NCBI GenBank assembly: GCA_015847255.1
Contig: JADLZK010010446.1
Span: 23,182-87,181, forward strand
DNA length: 64,000 bases
Reading direction: 5' to 3'
DNA from: Hyparrhenia diplandra
Lineage: Eukaryota; Streptophyta; Magnoliopsida; Poales; Poaceae
Each line of letters starts with the position of its first letter. The first letter of the stretch is position 1. The position numbers and the translations under genes were made by a program. Below, piece after piece: positions 21,966-33,000 of the stretch. The notes under the pieces are model-generated. The model did not search any database. It was not told the origin of the DNA and worked only from the letters and a program-made list of their open reading frames with translations.

Positions 21966-23408
21966 CCAAAAGTGACGAAGGGCCAGATTCCTAACAAATT
22001 TTCGTTTTGAGGCCAGATTCCCAAATTCAAAAGAAATGATGCCAGATTCCTAAGGCAAACTTTTTTCAGGGCCAAATTCCTAATTCTCCCATAGTCCTAT
22101 TACTCCAAACAATGTTTGAAATTTCAAAATAGCACACAAGTTACGATCGCCCTTTTACATTAACAGGTGGGACCATGGTGTCTGCATCGAACACTCTACA
22201 GTTGCCACCTTGGATTCCTTATAGTGCTACTATGGGCAGTTTTCTCTCGCAGTCTCTCGTCTCTTCCTTCTCCCATACTACACCTCTTCTCATACTGTAC
22301 ATTCTCACCTCTTCTCCGTCCTGACTTTCCAAACTCATCTCAACCAAACCTAGTACAGAGCGGTCCGACACGGGGGGTTGCCCCGCCATTCGCCTTCGTC
22401 TCCATCCCGGGCGGTGGTGCTCTTTATCACATCCATGCAGCTAGATATGGTTTTTCATGTGGTTTTTGAAACAGCAAATACAGAAGTTTTTTCTTTTTTT
22501 GGTGGTTGCAGATCTGGATCGAGTCCCGGCCGTTCAGATCTCGACTTCATGTGGTCTCTGAAGTCCCGGCCGCTCTGATCTCTTGTTTTAGCTAGTGTTG
22601 GGTTGGGAAGGAGGCCGAAGAAAATGTCGCAAAAGAAGCACATCTTCTTGGGTAAACACCGCTGAGATCTCTGAAATGCACTTTTTTTTTGAAGTTTTTT
22701 TAGTGGCTCTAAAAAGGTTTTGTTTTGTCTTGAATATTTGTGTGATTCATGCTATAGCTTGTACAACCACAAAGACCTACGTGGGAGATTATAAAAGTAT
22801 GGGGGGGGAGGTCGAAGAAAATGTGGCAAGAAAAGCACATTTTCTTTGTGTTGCTTTGCCAACTCCTTGGAGTTAAGTGTCGTTTGGAATGCATGTCTCC
22901 CTCGGAGACAAGTCTTGAGTGACATGAATTAGCGCCCAAAGACGGATCCAGCCTTAACGCTAGGAACAGGTTTGTTGTCTTACAAATTTATGTGACTCCT
23001 CCTATATTGCTCAATAATTTGGCTCTTACATATAGTTTCTATTTTAAAGTTTGGCCAGTCTTTGCCGGAGATCGCCGGCGGGGGCTGCTCCCCTCTCCTC
23101 GCCGAGTTGAGCATTTTTCTGGGTCGGACTCAAGTTTTGCTGAGAGACCCTTTCAGTGGACTTCGACGAGTGGGGCTCACGGCCGTAGGACTATAATCTC
23201 CCGTGTAGGTCTCGAGCCCTGGTCATGGCCATGGCTAGCGCTTAAGACTGCTTATTTGGAGATTATAATCCGGCCAAACTCCTCGAGGGTGTCGCCGTCC
23301 CTACTCGAGTCGGACCCGAGGGACGCCCATATAATGTCTTCGTAGCTTAGGTCTTGCTTCCTCTCTTTGACAATGTTCGTGTGCTCTTGCTTCATCTTGT
23401 TTGACTTG
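21966..23408. other. Unidentified segment with direct repeats, left flank of the Tat element
   Basis: 21985-22090 holds four copies of a GGCCAGATTCC(T/C)AA-like unit. 22600-22650 and 22800-22850 share GAGG(C/T)CGAAGAAAATGT(C/G)GCAA and AAGCACAT, a direct repeat about 200 bases apart. CCCGGCCG(T/C)TC(T/A)GATCTC occurs twice (22527, 22565). 23055-23345 is GC-rich with one 117-codon plus frame of no recognised family. I see no supported gene. Confidence 0.4.
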
Positions 23409-23413
23409 TTATG

Positions 23414-26400
23414 TGATGACGGGAAAACGGGCGGCTAATACCCCGCCTCCGCAAGCAGAGACAAATTTAGATTTAATTGAAATTTAAACGGGACAAAATA
23501 AAAAGAACAGGTATTGCGAAGTCCATACTTCCATAATTCTTATATTTCCATAAAAATTATGTTAATTACATCTCCGAAGAGAACACCCCCGATTAAGAGT
23601 TTCAAAGATGAGTACATGAAAATAGATTACATCATATGGCTTCCTATTACAAACTACAAAAGAAAACAAAGTCTTCAGCCTTGTAGTCGCGAGATAGATG
23701 CATGCACATGTCTTGCATATGATGATGGTCATTTCCTTTAATAATGACATTTCATTTGATAGGAGTCTCAACATATACTCCTCATATGATGGGTCGCTAG
23801 CTTGACTAGCCTTTTGGGAACCATGATATGCACACATTTAATTCATGCACATTTTATATGATTATTTTGTTATTTATTTTGGACCTCAAGAAATGCCATT
23901 TATTTATTTATTTACTTATTTGGCCATGTACGCATTGAGCTACATGTATTTTTGACATATATGCATGTCGATGGAAGTAAACTGATTTATTTGGTGCATT
24001 TGACTATATATGCATGCACATAATTTATCTTGAAGGCTAACTGGCATAGTCTAATTTTGGATCATGAGAGAACAAGATTTGGTATATATGAATGCATTTA
24101 GTATATCGGGCCTTATTTTTGTCAGGCTGAGGTGAAATGTTTACTTTGCCGAGGTTTATTAAAAAGACATGTCGTAGTGCCAGGACTGGCCGTGGCACAT
24201 GGACTTTAACTTATCCATACTCAGAACGTATCATTTGATCAGAGATTTGCTATCTTATTTGATTTGGTTTAGTTTGATTTAACCAAGATTTGATATTGAC
24301 ATGGCTAAACCGACCTGGTTCATTTATCATGCAGTCCTAGGCAGGATCGATGAACTTGGATGCATTACGAGGCAATAGTTGTCAATTTTATATTAGTTTT
24401 TACTAGCGACGTGCATGGCATAAGCTAATTTGAGGCTAACTTAATGTACCTCATTTATGCAGGGAATTAAGACTGGGGGAGGTTTGACAACATCGGTTGG
24501 TGCTATAGCCTATCACAGGTGCACGCATGGTGCACTGTTGGGCAGCTATCCCAACATATACATAGTTGCTTGTTTCATTTGGCATATCAGAAAGGAGAAT
24601 GCTAGCTGATGTATGGTTCACGTCAACATGACGTAGTATGCAACATCATCACTTTGTTTACCGATTTAATCTGTGGCTTACCACTTGGGCATGTGTTTTA
24701 ATTGACGCCGAGCATATACACTCGTCTCAGAAACATGACATATTACGCATGCATGGCCTTAAAATTTCCTATGTTGTTTTGACATAGCTTTTTGATGCAC
24801 AGGTGGTTATTTCTTTGATTAAATATGAACTAGTGCATGAACCTTCTTTATCAACGTAACATGTAAGTTACATATTTTCATTAACGCATACATGATGGAA
24901 AACCAGGCCGGCGATGCCGTGGCCGAGAAACATGCTGATTTCCCTGGATATAGACCGTGACATGCAAATTCTATATTTTTTCTTTGATGCATGATATACG
25001 AAACCGGCCAAGATCTACTATGGCCAACACACATGCAAACATGACGGTTGTTTTCTCTGCCGAAGCAACCTTGCAGCCATCAATCAGCACTCCAGCATAT
25101 TACATATATATACATGTATACGGTTATCTTTTTTATATAGTTTCAGATGTATGCATGGATGACTATTTTGGTCAAGTTATTTATTTTCTCTCATGCACAA
25201 TATGATGAACAGGCCGGCATCACCGTGGCCACACAATTTACCATGAACTATGAACCGGGTGGAGCCAAAGCGCGTCCACCAATTTTACCAAGGCACTCAT
25301 CTTGTTGGCCTTTTTTACACCTTTACGGGGCTTATAGCCCATGCGCATAGCGCAGCCATGAACCATGGCAACCCGAGCTTTACCGAGGCACATCCGCCTT
25401 TTACACCTTCACGGGGGTTTGTAGCCCATGCGCGCATAGCGCAACCATCACCGATACTTTTACCTTTCACCAGGACATACTGTCCATGGGTGTAGCACCG
25501 GTGTCACTCTCGCTGGCCCTTTGTACCAGGATAGAGGAACACGCAAGGCTCGCTGCCGCTGCCAAGGTTGATGATGAAGTTGTTGATGAACTTGCCGCCG
25601 GCCGGAAAGAGATTGGGAAGCAGGAGAGGATGCAGATCAGAGAAGCGCCATGCGGCTTCTCACCTTCTTCTGGACCTTGGAGACGGCGTTGCCTTCTCGC
25701 GATGCTTCTGGTGGCCTTCCGCGCGGCAGATCGGCAGCCGGACGACGATGGATTTGCGGTGGGCGGTTGTTTGCTTTGCTTGGCAGCGTATGTGTGTGGA
25801 TTGATGGAGGCAGCCTGACGGCGTATTGTATATGGAGTGGATCGCCTGAGCGATCACAGGAGCCTGTTATTTATAGAGCAAGGCAGGAGCAGTTCCTTGA
25901 TTTTTGGCGCTCGGTGATTCGATTTGTTTTGGATTCCAGGATACGCGCGGGAGTAGTTGCTGCTTCGGCGCTCGTCAATTTGATTTCTTTTGAATTGCCG
26001 GGATACGCGGGAACGGTTGTTAAGATACTTGGCGCTCCTGGGTTAATCTCATCGCTAACCGGTGCTCCATACGACGGCAGGTGTCGATATTTGAATCGGG
26101 CCTTGATGCAAAGCGGCAAAAGTAGTTTCCAGGAGAGACTGAGTTACGCTCCTCGATCAATTTGATTTCGTGGCTGCTAACGAATCCGTCGGCCAGAGTT
26201 TCAACGACGCACGCGGGCAAGGACGTGGAGGTTATTCTCTTGTGATTCCTTCGACATGACTGATTTTGGGCCACCTTATATATTTCCTTTAACTATTAAC
26301 ATCATAACTAATTTGATTGAAGCAAATAGCTAAGGCAAGTCGGTTTACATCCCAGCCAGCACGTGTGTATGTGCATGCATATATGATGCACCTATGCGTA

Positions 26401-27298
26401 TATGTTTTACCCCATGCACGTGAAAGTGCATATATATTTGAGGTCGTTTCTTCCTAGCTTGCTTTTTGCTTCTTGCCATTTGCTTATGAGTTTGGCAATG
26501 AGCTGTATGTGTCGATGCATATACACATATGCAAGGCTAACATGCAATTGTGCTTTGCCACTTTATTGTTTTATTTCACCAATATAAAAATATATGTCTT
26601 TTATGTCAATGAACATGCTTTGTATATGAGCATCCGTCTCTTTCCTTTTTCTTTTATTAGGACTGATATCCTTTATCTCCTTCGTGTAATCACGTTAAGC
26701 AAACATATGACGATGCATGGTCCTGTTGTATAGTACGTATATGTGTACATGGATCTCTTAGGCCACGTATCTTTCCTTCATTTGGTTAGCTCACTAACCA
26801 GTAAAAGATGTTTAAAGAACCAGTGTATATGCATGACGAAGTATGTGGACATACGTACGTGTATGCATTTTCATTTTCCACATCGTGTTGTTCTTTTCCG
26901 AGCTTTGATCGACCTGCATGTATATAACGCACGCATGTCGACAAATTATCTTAACTCGTTATTTGATTCAGCCAACTCAGTATATTGTGTTATACGTTCC
27001 CGTATTTCGGCGTAGGCGACCGGCGGGTCGGCCGGCGGCGTATTCTTGAAAGCCATCCGTATTCGCGTTCAGAATACATATAAATGTAGACCATATATAC
27101 ATGTACATTTATTTGTTGAGATCATCATCATGGTCATTTTTCATGGTTTATTATTTATTCAGATATGGGATTTAGCCATGTATATGTGAAAACATATATG
27201 TCTCGTTTGAATCAAACTTGATCATCCAGACCATTTATTTAATATGGTATAATGAAATAATTTCATAAGTTTTGGGAATGCCAAAATTAGTGTCAACA
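23414..27298 (-). repeat. 3-prime LTR of the Tat element
   Basis: 3885 bp, nearly identical to 37953-42148 once the SINE in that copy is removed; the length difference of 311 equals the SINE (292) plus its 19-bp duplication. Rich in ATATGCATG-type sequence with a GC-rich central block at 25250-26250. Plus-strand open frames in that block are antisense to the element's leader and are not considered genes. Confidence 0.95.
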
Positions 27299-27640
27299 GA
27301 TGCCCCCTCGAGGTCCAGATGCGTAAAACACATGTGTTACGGATGTGGAGCTCGAAACTTGAGATCTTTGTTTTTATTTGTGATCTCTCCATTTTATTTT
27401 GGGAAACATATTTGGGGCACTTGATTCATATGCGAATTTAAACATATATATGGTATTTATCCTTCATTGGAGACTATGCAAGCGTTATACAGCTTGCCCT
27501 TTTTTTCATCGGGCTCTTGGAGGGCATAATATTTTACATACTCTTCTCTTGGCTTACATTTCAACTTTTAAGAGCCTTGGGAGATGCATTTTTGTCACAC
27601 CCAATTTTGGTCTGTGAAGTGTCATATTTGTTTGTTTTCA
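27299..27640 (-). other. Purine tract and proximal 3-prime UTR of the Tat element
   Basis: On minus, the bases entering the 3-prime LTR read ACCTCGAGGGGGCATC, a polypurine-tract-like motif used to prime plus-strand DNA. The rest is AT-rich and non-coding. Confidence 0.6.
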
Positions 27641-28630
27641 TGCAAGCAATTTAAGCTCATGCAACAATGGATATATATATTTTTTTTTTTTTGTTTTAGG
27701 CTCATGTAGCAACAGAGCTTGATGACCTTTCATTTGACGGTCATAAAAAGGAGCACATTTTAATATCCTTAATTCCTTATATATCTTTGGTTTAAGCTAA
27801 TCAAGCTGTGAAGCATATATTTTTTCTTCTTATAGTTTAGACTCATGTAGGAACTATATATTTTTTTTTTTTTAGTTCAAGTTTAGGACCATGTAGCATT
27901 GGAGCTATTTTTTTTTTGTTTCAGTTTAGGCTCTTGATGGAGCATATTTGTCTTTTCTCAGTTTCAGTTTAGAACATTTTTTTTTTGACACTGCAGTTTA
28001 AGCTCGTGTGAGTCGATGGAGCATTTTTTTTAGCTCAAGTTCAAATTCAGGGAGCGATGAACACCTGAATATATATTTTTTATTTAACTTCAGTTTAGTC
28101 TCTTGAATCTATGGAGCAGATTATCTTTTGCTTTAGCTCGAGTTTAAACTCATGTAGCGGTGGAACCCTTTTTGTTTAACCCTGCAATTCTCACGGGTCA
28201 AAGGAGCCCTTTCATATTTTCCCTCAACTTTAGCTTCAGTTTACGCTCATGAAGCAATGGAGCATATTTTTTTTTAGTTTCAGTTTAAACTCATGAAATG
28301 TATGGAGTATATGCCGATTACCATTTATTTGCAGCTAACAGTTTAGGCTCATGTAGCGAAGGAGCGTTTTGATTTCGGTTTAAGTTCAGTGAGCGATGAA
28401 GCACCTGAATATATATGCCTATTTTTTATTTTTTTTTTTTTTTGGCTTCAGTTTCGGCTCACAATGCTATGGAATATATGCTGATTCTTTTTTTTTTTTT
28501 TTTTTTTTTTGCCGCTAACAGTTTGTGCTCATGTAGCGATGGAGCTTGATTTTTACTATCATTTTTTGCCGCTAACAGTTTAAGCTCGTATAGCGATGGA
28601 GCATGTTGATTCTTTTTTTTATGTGTAGTA
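27641..28630 (-). repeat. Degenerate tandem array in the 3-prime UTR of the Tat element
   Basis: About a dozen units of roughly 60-90 bases. On plus each reads CAGTTTAGGCTCATGTAGC, then GATGGAGCATAT and a T run of 7-20. Clear units start near 27650, 27700, 27835, 27885, 27930, 27965, 28000, 28095, 28135, 28230, 28330, 28440, 28515 and 28575. They lie between the integrase stop and the purine tract. Variable tandem repeats in the 3-prime UTR are known for Tat-clade elements and can seed satellite DNA. Confidence 0.75.
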
Positions 28631-29790
28631 ACGCTTTAGAAATTTTCCATTTACAGGCGGCGGACAATATTTGCCGTCCGGAGACATGATTCTATAAGCG
28701 CCATTAGAGTAAACATCTTTCACAATATACGGCCCTTCCCATTTAGGCTCAAACTTACTTTTGCATCTTATGGGTGATATTCATGGGTCGAATAAGCGCA
28801 AGAACTAAATCCCCTTCTTTGAATGACCTTCTCTTTACGCGCTTGTCAAAAGCTCGAGACATTCTAGCTTGGTATGCCTCCAAGTTTTGTAGCATACGGC
28901 CGTTTTTCTTCGAGGTTATCCAGTTTCTGTTAGGCGTAATCTTGCTGACTCATCTTCATTGAGTCCTTCTTGAATAGCGACTCTTAAAGAAGCAATTTGG
29001 ACTTCCAATGGCAGGACCGCCTCCCCTCCATACACGAGCGAATAGGGGGTCATCTTAGTTGGCGTCCGAAGTTGTGGTTACGTAAGCCCACAAAGATTCG
29101 AGTAACTTTTCATGCCAATGTCTCTTATTTTGTGAGACTACCTTTTTTAAGTAGCTTGCATAGCACTTTATTAAATGCTTCTCGCTTGACCATTAGCAGC
29201 TGGGTTATAACCCGTGGAGAAATGGTGTTTAATCTTGAATTTAGCACACATTTTCTCTATTACTCTATTTTGAATGACGTTCCGTTATCGGATATGATTC
29301 GAGCGGGGCGCCAAATCTGTATATGAGGTTTGTTCTTATAAACCTTTCTACGTTTTTCCATTTTGACCTCTTTTAATGCCGGCTTCCGCCCATTTAGAGA
29401 AGTAGTCGGTCGCGGCAAGAATGAACCTATGTCCTTTGGAAGATGGAGGATTTATCGGTCCAACAACATCCATTCCCCACATTTCGAAGGGCCAAGACAT
29501 ATTGGTTGGGTGTAATGGCTCATGGGGTTGATGTATGAAATTACCATGTACCGACATTCATGACATCTTTTGCAAATTTCATAGCATCGTCAAACATGGT
29601 AGGCCAATAATAACCTAAATGCCCGAGTTGATAATGCAACTTGGGTCTAGATTGGTGTCGCCGCACACCCCCAGTGAACCTCGTTAACGCTTCAATCATT
29701 TCGTTACGGCAAAGGCGAAGTAAGATACCATCGCGAGAGCGCCGATAAAGAACATCATTTATGCATGTATAATTTAATGATCTCTTTCGA
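28631..29790 (-). pseudogene. Integrase of the Tat element
   Basis: Read on minus: HHCC-type zinc finger remnants (GHLGYYWPTMFDDAMKFAK, then CHEC) at about 29655-29560; the catalytic core start (SWPFEMWGMDVVGPI ... HRFILAATDYFSKWAEA), with first Asp of the DDE triad, at 29510-29380; and the C-terminal domain (KRRSFKEGDLVL, KWEGPYIVKDVYSNGAYRI, DGKYCPPPVNGKFLKRYY) at about 28860-28635. Indels split it into several frames. The order zinc finger, core, C-terminal barrel is complete, so the gene was full length before the frame breaks. Confidence 0.85.
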
Positions 29791-30560
29791 ATCCTAGATC
29801 TTTTCGCTAGAATTTAAGGGTAGATATCCATGAAGTAGGTAATCTAGAAAAGGTGTTCTCCAATCACCCATCTCGATTTCGCATGTTTCAATAGTCATGG
29901 ATGAAGTAGATGGTGCGTGCTCTTCTTCAGCAAGTATAGGGAGAACTCTTCGTTCTTCTACATGAACATCCATATTTTGATGGGGATTTAGCGACATGCT
30001 AGCAGCCAAAGCTTGCTAACGCATCCGCTTTCATTTTGACTTCTTCTCACATGCTGAATTTTCAAATCGGTAAATAAAGCCATTAATTCTTTTGCCTTAT
30101 GAAAATATGGTAAAAGTCCTTCCTTCTTCACCATATCGTCCCCAATAATTGATTAATTATTAATTGGGAATCGCCATATACCGATAGTGTATTTAGGCCC
30201 ATCTTGTGAGCGATTTCGAGCCCGATGATTAGAGCCTCATATTCGCCGGCGTTATTTGAAAGCGCTGAAGTTAGTGTGAAAGAATATGGGAGTATTGCTT
30301 CATCGGGTGTGACAAACACAACTCCGCACCTGCCGACACAACCCCTCAGTATCTCTCTCGGGTTTTCGACAGGCGCCATCAAAATACATTTGCCACATAG
30401 GATTAACAACCGTAGTGGTGAAAACCGCCTCATCGGTAATTCATCATCAATGGGGAAGTCATCGGGTATAGGATGTGCGGCTAGAAAATTAGCCAATCCT
30501 TGTCCTTTAATTGCTTTTTGAGGCACAAACACAATATCAAATTGTGAAAGGATCATCGCC
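29791..30560 (-). pseudogene. Second (archaeal-type) RNase H domain of the Tat element
   Basis: After the tether (LAKWAMILSQFDIVFVPQK, IKGQGLANFLAAHPIP) the frame 30128-30694 continues into GVVFVTPDEAILPYSFTLTS, NNAGEYEALIIGLEIAHKMG and LSVYGDSQLIINQLLG. This carries the E-Y-E-A-L and Y-G-D-S catalytic motifs of a complete additional RNase H. A second, archaeal-like RNase H after the standard one is the known hallmark of the Tat clade. The acidic region 29794-30009 links it to integrase. Confidence 0.85.
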
Positions 30561-30890
30561 CATTTGGCCAATCTACTGATAATGTCATTTTGCTCAAAAT
30601 GTGACGAAGTGGGTCGACTCTCGAGACAAGATGCACGGTATGTTCTAGCATGTAATGGCGAAGCTTTTGGGCTGCAAATACAAGTGCTAGGCATATTTTT
30701 TTCTATATCCGGGTAATTGCACTCTGCCCCCCGCCAGGTGCGGCTTAAATAATATAAGGAGACTTCTTTCCCTTCATCATTTTTCTATGCCAAAAGAGCA
30801 CCTAGGGAAGTTGGCATGGCTGCCGTATAGAGGATTAGTGGTCGCCCTTTAATTGGGCACATAGGACGGGAGGATTTGTCAAATATCCTT
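30561..30890 (-). pseudogene. Standard RNase H domain of the Tat element
   Basis: The minus frames give RPLILYTAAMPTSLGALLA (first catalytic region, 30845-30790), then EGKEVSLYYLSRT and AECNYPDIEK (30770-30695), and a degraded LHARTYRA-like helix. This is the Ty3/gypsy RNase H between RT and the tether. A frame change near 30780 interrupts it. Confidence 0.75.
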
Positions 30891-31915
30891 TTATATCGTC
30901 GAATGCATTTTGACATGCTTGATCCCATTGAAATGGGACTCCTTTTTTCATAAGCGAGAAAAAGGTTTGCATCTCCGGACAAATTTGAAATGAACCTCCT
31001 AATGTAAGCCAAATGACCTTGGAGGCTTTTTAGTTCATGTAAGTTTGTTGGTTGAGGCATATCGACAATTGTCTTGATTTTGGTAGGGTCAATTTCAATA
31101 CCATGCCTGGTGACTACAAAACCAAGGAATTTTCCTCGAAGATACCCCCGAAGGCACACTTCATAGGGTTCATTTTTAACTTATGCTTTCTAAGACGCTC
31201 AAACACCATTTCCAAGTGTTTTAAGTGATCTATCTCACGTCTAGATTTTACAACAATGTCATCTATATAGCACTCAACAATTTCAGACAAAGAGTCCATC
31301 AAGGACAACCGTCATTGCGGCGTTGATATGTGGCACCCGCATTTTTTAATCCGAAGGGCATTACTTTATAACAATATATGCCTTTGGGAGTGCGAAATCT
31401 TTGTTAACTCCTCATCTTTCGGTGACATTTTTATTTGATTATAACCAGAAAAACCATCCATGAATGAGAATATTTCATACCCCATTGTGGCGTCAATAAG
31501 GATTTCGAGAGAGCGGAATTGGAAAATCATCTTTTGGACATGCTTTATTTAAATCTCTAAAATCAACACATACACGTATCTTCCCATTTTTCTTTTTCAC
31601 GGGTACAATACTAGACACCCACTTGGGGTATTTTACTTCTCGAATAAACCCAGCGGCAATAAGCTTATCGACTTCAGCTTCTATTTGTGGAAGAAGCTCT
31701 GGACGATATACTCTTTTTCCTTGCTTCACCGGAGGAACATCCTTTTGACCGCCAATTTATGTACCCTTTGCTTGGATCCAAACCAGGCATTTCTTCATAA
31801 GACCAAGCAAATATATCTCTATTTGCGAAAAGAAATTTACGGTATTCTTCTTTACTTTCTTGAGAGAGACGTTTGCTAATAAAAAGCGGGACGAGGATCA
31901 TCATCCGTTCCAATA
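30891..31915 (-). pseudogene. Reverse transcriptase of the Tat element
   Basis: On minus: AAGFIREVKYPKWVSSIVPV, KKKNGKIRVCVDFRDLNKAC and PKDDFPIP (31670-31495) are the RT fingers region. A degraded FSFMDGFSGYNQIKM lies near 31465. YIDDIVVKSRREIDHLKHL (about 31275-31215) carries the YxDD active site, followed by LRKHKLKMNPMKCAFG and the thumb/connection (GFVVTRHGIEIDPTKIKTI, 31125-31060). All signature blocks are present and the catalytic Asp pair is intact, but indels at about 31490, 31310 and 31130 change frame. Confidence 0.9.
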
Positions 31916-33000
31916 TTTATTTCTTCCAACTCATCAATAGTCGGTTGATTCCCATCTTCCATTTGTGGAGACGCTTCGGTCGCATCAAGCGGTTCAGTGG
32001 AAGTCATATTAACTTCGTAGCCTAAACCATATTTTTCTTCTTTCAACACTTCATCTTGGTGTAGAGCATTAAATTGGGCTTGGGACATCAGCTTTTCGAA
32101 AGGTGCGAGCTGCCCCCGGCCATCACATAGAGAGGGACCGGTAGACACGTCATATCCCATCTGTTGCATCATGTAAAGAACTTTGTTATCATATAAAGAG
32201 ATGGGTAATGTTTTATCATCTCTATTTAACAAAGTAACTTGCGCAATCATTTTATTTTTATTGCTCTTTTTCAGCTTGAGCCTTTTTTGATTTTATATTG
32301 CACCAAAGGAGGTAAAGGAGTAGGAAATGAAGTACCTCTATTTTGAGAGGGCTTCTTATTTATGACACGAAATATTGGATCGCCCTTCTTCCTTTGGTTG
32401 CTTGGTATATACTGATATTTCTTTTGACTGGACGAAGACTCACCATCTTCTATCTTTGGAATGTTGTGTTCTAGCAATAATGCTGATTTTGGCTTCGAGA
32501 CTTTTTCGACATGCTCAAAATAGAACTTTGCATCGGCATAGAAGGATTCTGCTATAGTGAATGGCTTTTTATCCGCGAAGATCCTTACTATATCCCCTGA
32601 AGCATCCTTATATTTGATGCATTGATGGAGAGTAGATGGGATTACTCCATTCTCATGTAGCCATGGACGACCGATAAGAGCATTATATGATGTGGCCGCA
32701 TCAATGACATGAAACTTTACATATGTCATAAAATTTTTTTAATTTCAGAATGAGAAATATAGTACCCAATGCTTCTTGTCCTGATTGGTTAAAGCCATGA
32801 ATAACGACATTTGAGCGACACAAATCTCCTGTTGAATACCCTATCTTTTTAAGAGTGCGTAAGGGTATTAAGTTTATGGCTGAACCACCATCAATCATTA
32901 TGCGATTAATAGGAAGGTCATCAATTTCTCCAAACATCGGGAGGGGCCTGTTATGCTTTTTATTTCCTAATAACAAGTCCTCATCATTGAATGTAATACT
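31876..33000 (-). pseudogene. Protease and linker of the Tat element
   Basis: The frame 32701-32976 contains NRIMIDGGSAINLIPLRTLK, the retropepsin active-site region (DGGS in place of DTGS/DSGS) and flap-like downstream sequence. The next frame 32271-32729 continues with DAATSYNALIGRPWLHENGV, the conserved second half of gypsy proteases, then a variable linker. 31876-32250 is an acidic linker (DELEEINIGTDDDPRPAF) leading into RT. The protease halves differ by one frame. Confidence 0.85.

Noticed and set aside
25486..25818. 110-codon plus ORF conserved in both Tat LTRs (also within a 222-codon frame at 39686-40354)
   Set aside because: It is conserved only because the LTRs are copies of each other. 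It runs antisense to the element just downstream of the TATA box, in a GC-rich leader, and shows no domain.
27641..28630. CRISPR-like or satellite array
   Set aside because: Units are degenerate, of unequal length and contain T runs; they lie inside a retrotransposon 3-prime UTR of a plant genome.
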